The notes beneath the pieces were generated by a model. The model was not told the origin of the DNA. It did not search any database and saw nothing but the letters and a program-made list of their open reading frames with translations. From Betaproteobacteria bacterium UBA7395 (GTDB lineage Bacteria; Pseudomonadota; Gammaproteobacteria; Burkholderiales; Rhodocyclaceae): a DNA stretch of 32,083 nucleotides. This document shows positions 1-8,262 of this stretch, one piece after another; position 1 is the first letter of the stretch, and each line of letters starts with the position of its first letter. Position numbers and translations under genes: made by a program. The stretch lies in assembly GCA_002470165.1 (NCBI GenBank), contig DKNF01000123.1:16722-48804 (forward strand), read 5' to 3'.

Positions 1-993
1 CAGACCAACCTGCTGGCGCTCAACGCGGCGATCGAGGCGGCGCGGGCCGGTGAGATGGGGCGCGGTTTCGCCGTGGTTGCCGACGAGGTGCGCAAACTGG
101 CCGAACGGGTCAACGTGGCAACCCAGGAAATCACCGTGAACATCGGCGGCATGATCGATCTGGTCCGAGAGACCCAGCGGGAGAACGAAGTCATCAACGG
201 CGACATCCGCCTGACGCGCGAGGTGGTCGAGCGGTCCTCCGGCGAGTTCCAGCAGATGGTCGGCAACTTCGAACGTACCGGCGATCAGTTGAATCAGATT
301 GCCGCCGCGATGGAACAGCTGACGGCGACCAATTCCCAGGTGCACGATTCGGTGCGGCAGGTGCACGATCTTTCGGTCGAAGTTGCCGGCAGCATGAAGT
401 CTTCCGAGCAGACGACGCAGGCGCTCAGCCAGGCGACCGAGAGCGTCCAGGAACTGGTCTCGCGGTTCAAGATCGGGCGCGGTGCATTCGACTTCAACGT
501 CGACAAGGCACGCCAGTTCCGCGACGCCATCCAGGACAAACTGGCCGAGCTGGCATCGCGCGGTGTCGATATCTGGGATCAGAACTACCGCCCGATGCCC
601 AACACCAACCCCCAGAAGTACGAGGTCAGCTATTGCAGCAGCTTCGAACAGCAGGTCCAGCCGCTGTTCGAGCAGGCACTGTCCAGCCTGCGCGGTGGGG
701 TTTATGCGCTGATCATCGATAACCGGGGTTACGGTGCCATCCACAACCAGAAATTCTCCCGGCCGCTGACCGGCAACTACCAGAACGATCTGGTCGGCAA
801 CCGCACCCGGCGCATCTGGGACGACGTCACCGGACAGCGCGGGGCGAAGAATACCCAGCCGCTGCTGGTTCAGACCTACGCCCGCGATACCGGGGAAATC
901 CTGTCCGAGATCAACATGCCGATCATGGTCGGCGGCCGTCATTGGGGTACGGTGCGGGTCGGCTGCGAAAGCGCCGTGCTGCTGGAGGGCTGA
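1..993 (+). CDS. Methyl-accepting chemotaxis protein, 3' part, with C-terminal Cache/PAS-like domain
   Basis: This is the C-terminal part of a chemoreceptor; the frame is open from base 1, so the N-terminal sensor, membrane segments and HAMP lie outside the window. The first visible residues, [18 protein letters not shown], are the highly conserved hairpin tip of the cytoplasmic signalling domain that contacts CheA and CheW. A long coiled-coil return arm follows to about residue 170 of the visible part. After it comes an unusual extension of about 145 residues, with the features [27 protein letters not shown] and a final [11 protein letters not shown]. Such an extension is known in a subset of bacterial chemoreceptors and resembles a single Cache/PAS fold, so it may sense a cytoplasmic signal; that role is inference. 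The methionine at base 55 is internal and not the true start. The gene converges on the DUF922 gene with an 8-base gap. Confidence 0.93.
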   Translation, partial: QTNLLALNAAIEAARAGEMGRGFAVVADEVRKLAERVNVATQEITVNIGGMIDLVRETQRENEVINGDIRLTREVVERSSGEFQQMVGNFERTGDQLNQIAAAMEQLTATNSQVHDSVRQVHDLSVEVAGSMKSSEQTTQALSQATESVQELVSRFKIGRGAFDFNVDKARQFRDAIQDKLAELASRGVDIWDQNYRPMPNTNPQKYEVSYCSSFEQQVQPLFEQALSSLRGGVYALIIDNRGYGAIHNQKFSRPLTGNYQNDLVGNRTRRIWDDVTGQRGAKNTQPLLVQTYARDTGEILSEINMPIMVGGRHWGTVRVGCESAVLLEG

Positions 994-1001
994 GCCCCGT
1001 C

Positions 1002-1574
1002 TCAGTCGCCCAGCAAGGTGGCGCCCTGGCGGGCGCCATGCTCGGTCTGCCGGTCCATCTCGCGTTCGGCCACGGCGGCTTCCCGCATCAGGCTTTCGCC
1101 CAGACCGTTGGCGGCGCGGGTGAGCGCGGCGCAGGAGGGCATTTGCGGCAGGCGCAGGATGCCTTCATCGATGCGCCGCCCGTAGTCCCGGGCAATCTTC
1201 ACGTGTTCCATTTCGTGCGCGCGCAGTGCCAGCAGGTAGAGATCGAAGCGACGGCGAACCGCCGGATCGCCCGTGTTGAGTTGCGGTAGCGTGATTTCGG
1301 CCTGCAGGCTGGTGCGGTTGCTGGTAATCCGGCAACGACCGTCGCCCTCTTCCCACCAACGGAAATTCCACTGAATGTTCCACGCCGTGTAGGCATGAAA
1401 CACCTGGCCATCCTGCCGGATCGGCGAGTGCCGGTTCAGACTGGCCAGCAGCGTCGTCCCGGGACGGTGGTCAGCGGTGTAATGGCGGGTGCGGATGCTT
1501 TCCTGAAGTTCGGCCCAGGCCGGTGGGGCGGCCTGGGTCAGCAGCCAGAATGCCGCGAGGAGATGGCGATTCAG
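1002..1574 (-). CDS. DUF922 family putative exported Zn-dependent protease
   Basis: The protein belongs to the DUF922 family of small putative secreted metalloproteases. It carries a zinc-protease type motif HEMEH (about residues 120-124), with Trp-rich segments ([10 protein letters not shown]) before it, and conserved cysteines. The first ATG/GTG/TTG in frame is a GTG at 1403, which would give 133 residues and no signal peptide. The frame stays open to about 1607, and the extra residues read [21 protein letters not shown], a plausible signal peptide, followed by the family's usual N-terminal region (RTRHY, then [11 protein letters not shown]). I therefore place the start at a CTG (1574-1572) that overlaps the rraA stop as CTGA, giving about 190 residues, close to the family length. 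The CTG start is inferred. Substrate is unknown. It is probably cotranscribed with rraA. Confidence 0.75.
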   Translation of the reverse strand: MNRHLLAAFWLLTQAAPPAWAELQESIRTRHYTADHRPGTTLLASLNRHSPIRQDGQVFHAYTAWNIQWNFRWWEEGDGRCRITSNRTSLQAEITLPQLNTGDPAVRRRFDLYLLALRAHEMEHVKIARDYGRRIDEGILRLPQMPSCAALTRAANGLGESLMREAAVAEREMDRQTEHGARQGATLLGD

Positions 1575-2062
1575 AGCAGTGGTTTGGCCGACACGAGCAC
1601 GCCATCCTCATCGGCGTAGAGCCATTCGCCGGGATGGAAGGTGACGCCGCCGAAAGTCAGCGGGAGATTGCGGTCGCCGATGCCTTTCTTGACGGTTTTC
1701 TGCGGATGCGTGTTGAGCGCGCGCACGCCGATGTCGATGCCGTTGATGTCGCCGGAGTCGCGGATGCAACCATAGACGACCACGCCTTCCCAGCCGTTCT
1801 TGTTGGCCAGGATGGCCAGCTGGTCGCCGACCAGGGCGCAGCGCAGCGAGCCGCCGCCGTCGATGACCAGTACCTTGCCGTGACCGGGCTCGTTGAAGAT
1901 TTCCCGGACCAGCGTGTTGTCCTCGAAAATCTTCAGTGTGACGATTTCGCCGGAAAAAGCCGTGCGGCCGCCATAACGCTGGAACATCGGGGCAACGACG
2001 CGCACCGTCTTGCCGAGCTCGGCTTCGTACTGGTCGCACAGGTCGGGGGTCTTGAAGCTCAT
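1571..2062 (-). CDS. rraA: RraA family protein (RNase E regulator RraA / HMG aldolase fold)
   Basis: This 163-residue protein has the RraA fold. In Escherichia coli RraA binds RNase E and inhibits RNA decay; many relatives are class II 4-hydroxy-4-methyl-2-oxoglutarate/oxaloacetate aldolases. The aldolase-type signature is present as GDQLAILA followed by GCIRDSGDI, which carries the Arg-Asp pair needed for catalysis in that enzyme family, so enzyme activity cannot be excluded. The start is the ATG at 2062 (MSFKTPDL), preceded by CGGAGA; an in-frame upstream extension to 2122 would run through the clpA terminator and is not credible. It lies downstream of clpA behind a terminator, and upstream of the DUF922 gene. 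Confidence 0.9.
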   Translation of the reverse strand: MSFKTPDLCDQYEAELGKTVRVVAPMFQRYGGRTAFSGEIVTLKIFEDNTLVREIFNEPGHGKVLVIDGGGSLRCALVGDQLAILANKNGWEGVVVYGCIRDSGDINGIDIGVRALNTHPQKTVKKGIGDRNLPLTFGGVTFHPGEWLYADEDGVLVSAKPLL

Positions 2063-2079
2063 TCGGGTCTCCGGAAATG

Positions 2080-2107
2080 AAAAAGCCGTGCAATCTTGCA
2101 CGGCTTT
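2080..2107 (-). terminator. Rho-independent terminator after clpA
   Basis: There is a perfect 11-base stem (2082-2092 with 2097-2107, AAAGCCGTGCA) with a 4-base loop, followed on the minus strand by TTTTTC. It separates clpSA from rraA, though read-through to rraA is possible. Confidence 0.85.
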
Positions 2108-2125
2108 GGGGGGAGAAGGCAATTG

Positions 2126-4384
2126 TCAGACGGTGGCTTCGAGGTTTTCCTCCTCGAAATCGAGCCTGATCTTGCCGTCCGCGTCGAGATCGACGGTGAC
2201 CTTGCCGCCGCTGGCCAGCTTGCCGAACAGCAGTTCGTCGGCCAGCGCCGAGCGGATCGTGTCCTGGATCAACCGGGCCATCGGCCGCGCGCCCATGAGC
2301 GGGTCGAAACCCTTCTCGGCGAGCATTTCCTTGACCGCGTCGGTGAAGTGCGCCTCGACCTTCTTCTCGTGCAGCTGTTCTTCCAGCTGCATCAGGAACT
2401 TGTCGACGACGCGCAGGATGATGTCGTGGTCGAGCGGACGGAAGGAGATCGTGGCGTCCAGGCGGTTGCGGAACTCGGGCGTGAACAGCCGCTTGATCTC
2501 GGCCATCTCGTCCCCGGTTTCCTTGCTTGAGGTGAAGCCCATCGAAGCCTTCTGCAGGTCGGCGGCGCCGGCATTGGTGGTCATGATGATGACCACGTTG
2601 CGGAAGTCGGCCTTGCGTCCGTTGTTGTCGGTCAGCGTGCCGTGGTCCATGACCTGGAGCAGGATGTTGAAGATGTCCGGGTGGGCCTTCTCGATTTCGT
2701 CGAGCAGCAGCACGCAGTAAGGCTTTTTGGTGATCGCCTCGGTCAGCAGGCCGCCCTGGTCGAAGCCGACGTAGCCCGGCGGCGCGCCGATCAGGCGGGA
2801 GACGGCGTGACGCTCCATGTACTCGGACATGTCGAAACGCTGCAGCTCGATGCCGAGGAAGTAGGCCAGTTGCTTGGCGACTTCGGTCTTGCCGACACCG
2901 GTCGGGCCGGAGAACAGGAAGGCGCCGATCGGCTTGCCCGGGTTGCCGAGGCCGGAACGGGCCATCTTGATCGCCTTGGTCAGCGCGTCGATGGCCTTGT
3001 CCTGCCCGAAGACGGTTGCCTTGAGATCGCGGTCGAGATTCTTCAATGCGCTACGGTCGTCCATCGATACGTGCTGCGACGGAATGCGGGCAATCTTGGC
3101 GACGATTTCCTCGATGTCGGTCTTGTTGATCGTCTTCTTCTGCTTGGACTTCGGCAGGATGCGCTGGGCTGCGCCGGCCTCGTCGATGACGTCGATGGCC
3201 TTGTCCGGTAGGTGGCGGTCGGTGATGTAGCGCGAGGCCAGCTCGACTGCCGACGAGATCGCCGTGGTCGAGTACTTGATCCCGTGATGTGCCTCGAAGC
3301 GTGCCTTCAGGCCCTTGAGGATTTCGATGGTCTCGGCGACCGACGGTTCATTGACGTCGATCTTCTGGAAGCGCCGCGACAGCGCGCTGTCCTTCTCGAA
3401 GATGCCGCGGAACTCGGTGTAGGTGGTGGCGCCGATGCACTTCAGCTGGCCCGACGACAGCGCCGGCTTCAACAGGTTGGAGGCGTCGAGCGTGCCGCCC
3501 GAGGCCGAGCCGGCGCCGATCAGCGTGTGGATCTCGTCGATGAACAGGATTGCGTTCGGGTTGTCCTGCAGCGCCTTGAGGACGCCCTTCAGGCGCTGTT
3601 CGAAATCGCCGCGGTACTTGGTGCCGGCCAGCAGAGAACCCATGTCCAGCGAATAGACGTTGGCCTGCGCCAGGATTTCCGGGACGTCGCCCTCGACCAC
3701 CTTGCGCGCCAGGCCTTCGGCGATCGCCGTCTTGCCGACGCCGGCTTCGCCGACCAGCAGGGGGTTGTTCTTGCGCCGCCGGCACAGCGTCTGGATGACG
3801 CGTTCGAGTTCCTTGTCGCGGCCGATCAGCGGGTCGATCTTGCCCTGCAGTGCAAGTGCGTTGAGGTTGATCGTGTATTGCTCGAGCGGGCCGGCTTCGC
3901 CCTTTTCGCCCTCGGTCTCGACCTCGCCTTCCGGCGCGGCCTTCTGCTGCGGCACCTTGCTGATGCCGTGCGAGATGTAATTGACCACGTCGAGCCGGGT
4001 GACGCCCTGCTTCTGCAGGAAATACACGGCGTGCGAGTCCTTCTCGCCATAGATGGCGACCAACACGTTGGCGCCGTTCACTTCCTTCTTGCCGGAAGAC
4101 TGGACATGCAGGATGGCGCGCTGGATGACGCGCTGGAAACCCAGGGTCGGCTGGGTGTCGATGTCATCCTCGCCGGAGACGGTCGGCGTGTGCTCGTCGA
4201 TGAAATTGCTCAGATCCTTGCGCAGCGTGTCGGGTTTCGCACCACAGGCACGCAGGGCGTCGGCGGCCGACGGATTGTCGATCAGGGCCAGCAGGAGGTG
4301 CTCGACGGTGATGAATTCGTGGCGCTTCTGGCGCGCCTCGACGAAGGCCATGTGCAGGCTGACTTCGAGTTCCTGGGCAATCAT
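2126..4384 (-). CDS. clpA: ATP-dependent Clp protease ATP-binding subunit ClpA
   Basis: ClpA is the AAA+ unfoldase that forms hexamers and feeds substrates into the ClpP peptidase. The 752 residues match the family length. The N-terminal Clp repeat domain covers about residues 1-145 and a charged Glu/Lys-rich linker 146-168. The first AAA+ module has Walker A GEAGVGKT (212-219) and Walker B ILFIDE (279-284). The second has Walker A GPTGVGKT (493-500) and Walker B LLLDEIEK (559-566), with an MGF tripeptide (615-617) where the family has its ClpP-docking loop. A Clp-D2 domain ends the chain. The start ATG overlaps the clpS stop by one base (TGATG), so translation is probably coupled to that of its adaptor. 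No clpP lies in the window. Confidence 0.98.
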   Translation of the reverse strand: MIAQELEVSLHMAFVEARQKRHEFITVEHLLLALIDNPSAADALRACGAKPDTLRKDLSNFIDEHTPTVSGEDDIDTQPTLGFQRVIQRAILHVQSSGKKEVNGANVLVAIYGEKDSHAVYFLQKQGVTRLDVVNYISHGISKVPQQKAAPEGEVETEGEKGEAGPLEQYTINLNALALQGKIDPLIGRDKELERVIQTLCRRRKNNPLLVGEAGVGKTAIAEGLARKVVEGDVPEILAQANVYSLDMGSLLAGTKYRGDFEQRLKGVLKALQDNPNAILFIDEIHTLIGAGSASGGTLDASNLLKPALSSGQLKCIGATTYTEFRGIFEKDSALSRRFQKIDVNEPSVAETIEILKGLKARFEAHHGIKYSTTAISSAVELASRYITDRHLPDKAIDVIDEAGAAQRILPKSKQKKTINKTDIEEIVAKIARIPSQHVSMDDRSALKNLDRDLKATVFGQDKAIDALTKAIKMARSGLGNPGKPIGAFLFSGPTGVGKTEVAKQLAYFLGIELQRFDMSEYMERHAVSRLIGAPPGYVGFDQGGLLTEAITKKPYCVLLLDEIEKAHPDIFNILLQVMDHGTLTDNNGRKADFRNVVIIMTTNAGAADLQKASMGFTSSKETGDEMAEIKRLFTPEFRNRLDATISFRPLDHDIILRVVDKFLMQLEEQLHEKKVEAHFTDAVKEMLAEKGFDPLMGARPMARLIQDTIRSALADELLFGKLASGGKVTVDLDADGKIRLDFEEENLEATV

Positions 4385-4692
4385 CAGTTTTCCTCCATGA
4401 TGCAGGCTAGCGGGTGCTGGTGCTGGCGCGCGTACGCCGTGACTTGTTCGACCTTGGTCGCTGCGATGTCCCGGGGGAAAATCCCGCAGGTGCCGCGACC
4501 TTCGTTGTGAACTTTGAGCATGATTCGTGTCGCTTGTTCAGTATCCAACGAAAAAAAACGTTGCAAAACGTTAATGACGAAATCCATGGGTGTGAAATCG
4601 TCGTTCAGCAACATCACCTTGTACATGCGTGGCGGCCGCAGCTTGCTGCGCAACGCTTCAAGTTGTCCGCCTTCCTGAATCTTGGTAGCCAT
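4384..4692 (-). CDS. clpS: ATP-dependent Clp protease adaptor ClpS
   Basis: ClpS recognises N-end-rule substrates and hands them to ClpA. The 102-residue protein has the substrate-pocket sequence [11 protein letters not shown] (about residues 30-40) and the later H-x-EG-x-G motif (HNEGRGTCG, about 62-70). The N-terminal 22 residues are the flexible extension typical of the family. It is the first gene of the clpS-clpA operon and is divergent from the cold-shock gene, with a 243-base gap between them. A TATAGA hexamer sits just upstream of its ATG on the minus strand, but I see no good -35. Confidence 0.97.
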   Translation of the reverse strand: MATKIQEGGQLEALRSKLRPPRMYKVMLLNDDFTPMDFVINVLQRFFSLDTEQATRIMLKVHNEGRGTCGIFPRDIAATKVEQVTAYARQHQHPLACIMEEN

Positions 4693-4787
4693 GCGTTCGA
4701 TTCTATACAGTCCGTCCCAATCTGCAACAGTAACGAATAAGCAATTCCCTTGCCTGAAACCATGCTGCGCTGCGGCATTGAAAATTG

Positions 4788-4816
4788 TTGACGGAAAAAT
4801 TCAACTGGCGTAAAAA
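4788..4816 (+). promoter_or_regulatory. Predicted sigma-70 promoter of the cold-shock gene
   Basis: TTGACG (4788-4793), a 17-base spacer, and TAAAAA (4811-4816) fit a sigma-70 promoter. It would leave a leader of about 110 bases before the coding start, which is the usual design for cold-inducible csp mRNAs. The prediction rests on sequence only. The remaining gap to clpS shows nothing else I can name. Confidence 0.55.
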
Positions 4817-4935
4817 ATGGCTGTGTTTGGATTCAGGCTGTATCGCGGGTACTACGTGTTCCGGGTCGTTGAGCTCAAACAGGGAGTCGGGGAGACCCGG
4901 AAATTCGTACGCTTTTTTGTAGGAAAGTAGCAGAT

Positions 4936-5139
4936 ATGGCAATCGGTACTGTCAAGTGGTTCAATGATTCCAAGGGCTTCGGTTTCATTACGCCCGACGA
5001 TGGCAGCGAAGACCTCTTCGCACATTTCTCCGCCATCAACATGAATGGCTTCAAGACCCTGAAGGAAGGCGAGAAGGTTTCCTTCGAAGTGGTTCAGGGG
5101 CCGAAAGGCAAGCAAGCTTCCAATATCCAGCGCGCCTGA
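4936..5139 (+). CDS. Cold-shock protein, CspA family
   Basis: This 67-residue single cold-shock domain protein is an RNA/single-stranded DNA chaperone that keeps mRNA unfolded in the cold. It has RNP1 as KGFGFI and RNP2 as LFAHF, and starts with the family's GTVKWFND. The ATG follows a good AGGAAAG ribosome site. It is a single-gene unit between the predicted promoter and a strong terminator. Which csp paralogue it is, and whether it is cold-induced, cannot be told from this window. Confidence 0.97.
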   Translation: MAIGTVKWFNDSKGFGFITPDDGSEDLFAHFSAINMNGFKTLKEGEKVSFEVVQGPKGKQASNIQRA

Positions 5140-5161
5140 TACTCGCGGATAAGCGGAAAGC

Positions 5162-5192
5162 AAAAAGCCCGTCGATTCGACGGGCTTTTTTT
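5162..5192. terminator. Bidirectional terminator between csp and soxZ
   Basis: A 13-base stem (5162-5174 with 5178-5190, centred on GCCCGTCG) has a 3-base loop and A/T runs on both sides, so it can end transcription from csp on plus and from soxZ on minus. Confidence 0.92.
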
Positions 5193-5206
5193 CGTCTGGC
5201 GGTCCC

Positions 5207-5518
5207 TCAGCCGACGGTGATTTCGTCCTGGCGCTGGGCGCCGGTATTGTCGGTCCACTGTACCGACAGCTTGTCGCCGGCCTTGATGCCGCCGGCCTTG
5301 AAGGCGAACAGCGGGTTGCGCGAAATCGAGGTGTTCAGTTGCCCGTCGATCAATGCCTGACCGTTCAGTTTCACGGAAAAGGTCTGGATGAAATGCACGG
5401 AGACGGGTTTCCCGGACTCGTCGCGGCGCTGGCCGGTTTCCATCGGATGGTGCATGAGTACGCGAATGTCGGCAATTTCGCCCTGAAGTTGTGCGCGGAT
5501 ACGGATCGGTTCGCTCAT
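5207..5518 (-). CDS. soxZ: Thiosulfate oxidation carrier complex protein SoxZ
   Basis: SoxZ forms with SoxY the periplasmic carrier on which thiosulfate sulfur is oxidised. The 103-residue protein shows an immunoglobulin-like beta fold with family features such as HPMETG, then VHFIQ and SRNPLFAFK. It has no signal peptide, as usual: it is exported with SoxY through the latter's Tat signal. The start is the ATG at 5518; the longer in-frame extension overlaps soxY fully and has no support. It directly follows soxY with a gap of one base. No soxA, soxX, soxB or soxCD is in view. Confidence 0.95.
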   Translation of the reverse strand: MSEPIRIRAQLQGEIADIRVLMHHPMETGQRRDESGKPVSVHFIQTFSVKLNGQALIDGQLNTSISRNPLFAFKAGGIKAGDKLSVQWTDNTGAQRQDEITVG

Positions 5519-5519
5519 T

Positions 5520-5990
5520 TCAGCCTCCACAGCCGCCAAGGGTGACCTTGATTTCGCGGAAGGCCACATGATTGCGGCCGTCCGCCGTGCGGGCAACGGC
5601 CCGGACGCGCATGGTCTCGGCGAGTTTCAATTGCACCCTGGCGTAGGGCAGGGCCTTGCCGCTGAAGTTGAGTTCGGCGCACAGGGGCATCGGATTCTTC
5701 TCGGCAATGATCAGCAGGCTGCGCGTGTTGGGCAGCTTGCACAGGACTTCGATCTCGACCTTGCCGCCGTTCTCGGCGATTTCCGGTGCCTTGAATTCGA
5801 TTTCCCGCGATTCGGCCGAGGCGGCGACGCCCAGCCTGGTCAGCGCGTCGGCGGCGTTCTGTGCGGTGAAGGCGCTGCGTTTCCATTCGCTGGCCAGGAC
5901 GCGTCCCGGCGTCAGCAGGCCGGCGCCCAGTAACGGTGCGAGCAGCGTCGCCGAGACGCCGCCCTTGAGTAGTTTTCTGCGTAGTTCCAT
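5520..5990 (-). CDS. soxY: Thiosulfate oxidation carrier protein SoxY
   Basis: SoxY carries sulfur intermediates covalently on a C-terminal cysteine in the periplasm. The 156-residue protein ends in the diagnostic LGGCGG (Cys 154). Its N-terminus has a twin-arginine type signal: RRKLLKG (4-10), a hydrophobic stretch, and a likely cleavage near VLAS (31-34). Two further cysteines (84 and 104) are present in the mature part. It lies 11 bases after moaC and one base before soxZ, so the three are probably one transcript. Without other sox genes nearby it may serve a truncated Sox pathway or a general sulfur-carrier role; that is inference. Confidence 0.96.
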   Translation of the reverse strand: MELRRKLLKGGVSATLLAPLLGAGLLTPGRVLASEWKRSAFTAQNAADALTRLGVAASAESREIEFKAPEIAENGGKVEIEVLCKLPNTRSLLIIAEKNPMPLCAELNFSGKALPYARVQLKLAETMRVRAVARTADGRNHVAFREIKVTLGGCGG

Positions 5991-6001
5991 GAGTCGTGTT
6001 T

Positions 6002-6484
6002 TCAGTCAGCTTGCCAGTGTCCGGATTTGCCGCCCTTTTTTTCGAGCAGGCGGATGTTGTCGATGCGCATGCCGCGATCGACGGCCTTGCACATGTCGTA
6101 GATGGTCAGCAGGCCGACCGACGCCGCAGTCAGGGCTTCCATTTCGACACCGGTGCGGCCGAAACATTCCGCCGTGACTTCGCAATGCACGGCGTGCTGC
6201 GTCTCGTCGATGACAAAGTCGGCGGCAACGCGGGTCAGGGCAATCGGGTGGCACAGCGGGATCAGATCGCCGGTGCGCTTGCTGGCCTGGATCGCGGCAA
6301 GGCGGGCGATGCCGAGGACATCGCCTTTCTTGGCCGAGCCTTCGCGGATCAGCGCCAGGGTTTCCGGCTGCATGGTGATGGTGCCGGCGGCACGGGCGAC
6401 GCGCGCAGTTTCCTGCTTGGCGCCGACATCGACCATGTGCGCCTGGCCGGCGCTGTCGAAATGCGTCAGGGGGGAGTCGGTCAC
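6002..6484 (-). CDS. moaC: Cyclic pyranopterin monophosphate synthase MoaC
   Basis: MoaC converts the MoaA product 3',8-cyclo-GTP into cyclic pyranopterin monophosphate in molybdenum cofactor synthesis. The 160 residues match the family. Active-site signatures are visible: KKG (52-54), IPLCHP (75-80, His 79), TGVEMEAL (111-118) and YDMCKA with Asp 130 and Lys 133. It is the first gene of a moaC-soxY-soxZ unit and is divergent from the M48 protease gene, 64 bases away. No other moa gene is nearby. Confidence 0.97.
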   Translation of the reverse strand: MTDSPLTHFDSAGQAHMVDVGAKQETARVARAAGTITMQPETLALIREGSAKKGDVLGIARLAAIQASKRTGDLIPLCHPIALTRVAADFVIDETQHAVHCEVTAECFGRTGVEMEALTAASVGLLTIYDMCKAVDRGMRIDNIRLLEKKGGKSGHWQAD

Positions 6485-6548
6485 GGTAGCTTACTTTTGG
6501 TTACGAAGTGCCCGGCGGTGGCCGGAATGACTGCGCTATCATAGCACC

Positions 6549-7997
6549 ATGCCTCGAATCAGACGCCTCATTGCGCTTGTCCTGGCCGCCGTCATGGCGG
6601 TTTCGCCCGTTGCCGCGCAGAACCTGCCCGAACTCGGCGAAGTGTCGAGCGAGGCCCTGTCGATCGCCACCGAGAAGCGTATCGGGCAGCAGATCATGCA
6701 ACAGATCCGGCAGCGCGAGGCCGCCTATCTCGACGATTACGATGTCGAGGCCTACCTGAATCATCTGGGCGGACGGTTGGCCGGTTTCAGCCACGATCCG
6801 GGCTTCGGTTTCGAATTCTTCGCCATCAACGATCCGAGCATCAACGCCTTTGCCATGCCCGGCGGCTACATCGGCGTGCATACCGGGCTCATCCTGTCGG
6901 CGCAGAGCGAATCGGAACTGGCCGGTGTGCTGGCGCACGAGGTTTCGCACGTCACCCAGCGCCATATCGCCCGCCAGTTGTTCCAGTCCAAGCGCATCAG
7001 CATCGCGTCGATGGTGGCGATGGGCCTGGGCCTGCTCGCCGCCAGTTCCAATCCGCAGGCGGCCAGTGCTGCCATCGCGGCATCGCAGGCCGGTGCGATC
7101 TCGGCGCAGTTGGCGTATTCGCGCGATTTCGAGCGCGAGTCGGACCGCCTCGGCTTCGAGATGCTCGGCAAGGCCGGTTTCGACGAACGGGGCATGGCAG
7201 CATTCTTCGAACGCCTGCAGCAATCGGTTCGTCTGTACGAAAACAATGCCATTGCCTATCTGCGTACCCACCCGCTGACCGGCGAGCGTCTGGCCGACAT
7301 GCAGAATCGGGAACAGGGGCTGGCTTATCGCCAGGTGCCGGACAGCCTGGAATTCCATCTGGTGCGGGCCCGCTTGCGGGCCATGCAGGGACGCCCGGTC
7401 GACGTGATCCGGGATTTGTCGGCGCAACTGGCCGAGCGCAAGTTCACTTCCGAAGTGGCCACCCGCTACGGTCTGGCGACGGCCCATGCCCGGGCGCGCG
7501 ACTGGCCGGCGGCGCAGCGCGAGATCGATGCGGCGCGGGCGCTCAAGCAATCGTCGGCGATGCTCGAACGGCTGGCGGCCGATGTGCGGGTTGCCCAGGG
7601 CAAGACGGACGAGGGGCTGCGCATCTATCGCGATGCGATGGTGCGTTATCCGCTGAACCGGGCCATGCTCTATGGCTATGGCGCTGCCTTGCTCGAGTCG
7701 CGACGCTTCAACGACGCCCTGCGCTTTGCCGAAGGGCAGTTGCGGGTCGCTGCCGACGATGTCCGGCTGCATCGCCTGCGTGCTGCCGCGCATGCCGGCC
7801 TCGGCCAGAATGCCATGCAGCATCGGGCGCTGGCCGAAGTTTTCGCCCTCCAGGGGCAGACGGCGGGGGCCATCGAGCAGCTGGAACTGGCGACCAAGGC
7901 CGGCGACGGCAATTTTTACGAAATGTCGGCTATCGATGCGCGTCTGCGGGAACTGAAACTGCGGCGACTTGAAGAAATCAAGCAAAGCCGCAATTAA
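6549..7997 (+). CDS. Periplasmic M48 family metalloprotease with TPR region, BepA-like
   Basis: The protein resembles BepA (YfgC), a periplasmic protease-chaperone that works with the BAM complex and LptD in outer-membrane assembly. It has a signal peptide (1-23, ending VAAQ), the zinc motif HEVSH (130-134) and the third ligand in the ERESDRLG segment (Glu 197). The second half is helical repeat sequence of TPR type (about 260-470). The 482 residues agree with the family. A TATCAT hexamer lies only 6 bases before the ATG and there is no clear ribosome site, so a very short leader is possible. It sits upstream of tusA with a 37-base gap. The exact BepA function is inferred. Confidence 0.92.
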   Translation: MPRIRRLIALVLAAVMAVSPVAAQNLPELGEVSSEALSIATEKRIGQQIMQQIRQREAAYLDDYDVEAYLNHLGGRLAGFSHDPGFGFEFFAINDPSINAFAMPGGYIGVHTGLILSAQSESELAGVLAHEVSHVTQRHIARQLFQSKRISIASMVAMGLGLLAASSNPQAASAAIAASQAGAISAQLAYSRDFERESDRLGFEMLGKAGFDERGMAAFFERLQQSVRLYENNAIAYLRTHPLTGERLADMQNREQGLAYRQVPDSLEFHLVRARLRAMQGRPVDVIRDLSAQLAERKFTSEVATRYGLATAHARARDWPAAQREIDAARALKQSSAMLERLAADVRVAQGKTDEGLRIYRDAMVRYPLNRAMLYGYGAALLESRRFNDALRFAEGQLRVAADDVRLHRLRAAAHAGLGQNAMQHRALAEVFALQGQTAGAIEQLELATKAGDGNFYEMSAIDARLRELKLRRLEEIKQSRN

Positions 7998-8034
7998 GGG
8001 TAAAATCCCGGCATTGTTCCCAGATAAAACGACC

Positions 8035-8262
8035 ATGGAATTTGATCGCGACCTCGACGTAAAGGGCCTGAATTGCCCGCTGCCTATCCTGCGCACCAAG
8101 AAGACCCTGGCCGAAATGGATTCCGGTCAGGTGCTGCGCGTGCAGGCGACCGATCCCGGTTCCCTGAAGGACTTTCCCGCATTTGCCAAGCAGACCGGCA
8201 ACGAGCTGGTACTGCAGCGGGAAGAGGACCGGGTTTTCGAGTACTACCTGAAGCGCAAATAA
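8035..8262 (+). CDS. tusA: TusA-family sulfurtransferase
   Basis: This 75-residue protein has the TusA/SirA fold with the active cysteine in GLNCPLPILRTKK (Cys 14), which carries persulfide sulfur for tRNA thiolation, Moco or sulfur metabolism in different family members. The start is the ATG at 8035; the in-frame ATG-like codons from 7969 lie inside the preceding protease gene and are not credible. Its stop overlaps the beginning of the pabBC frame. With soxYZ and moaC close by on the other strand, a sulfur-relay role is imaginable, but which TusA subgroup this is cannot be told here. Confidence 0.9.
   Translation: MEFDRDLDVKGLNCPLPILRTKKTLAEMDSGQVLRVQATDPGSLKDFPAFAKQTGNELVLQREEDRVFEYYLKRK

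Noticed and set aside
991..1010. Short GGGCT/AGCCC palindrome between the chemoreceptor and the DUF922 gene
   Set aside because: Five-base arms and no T run, too weak to call a terminator.
3212..4510. 432-codon open frame on plus, opposite clpA
   Set aside because: Antisense shadow of the Clp genes.
4550..4575. Run of eight A followed by CGTT within clpS
   Set aside because: It encodes normal conserved ClpS residues on the minus strand and the frame is intact; no slippage is needed.
6501..8099. 532-codon open frame on minus, opposite the M48 protease
   Set aside because: The protease on plus has a signal peptide, HExxH and repeats; the reverse frame has none.
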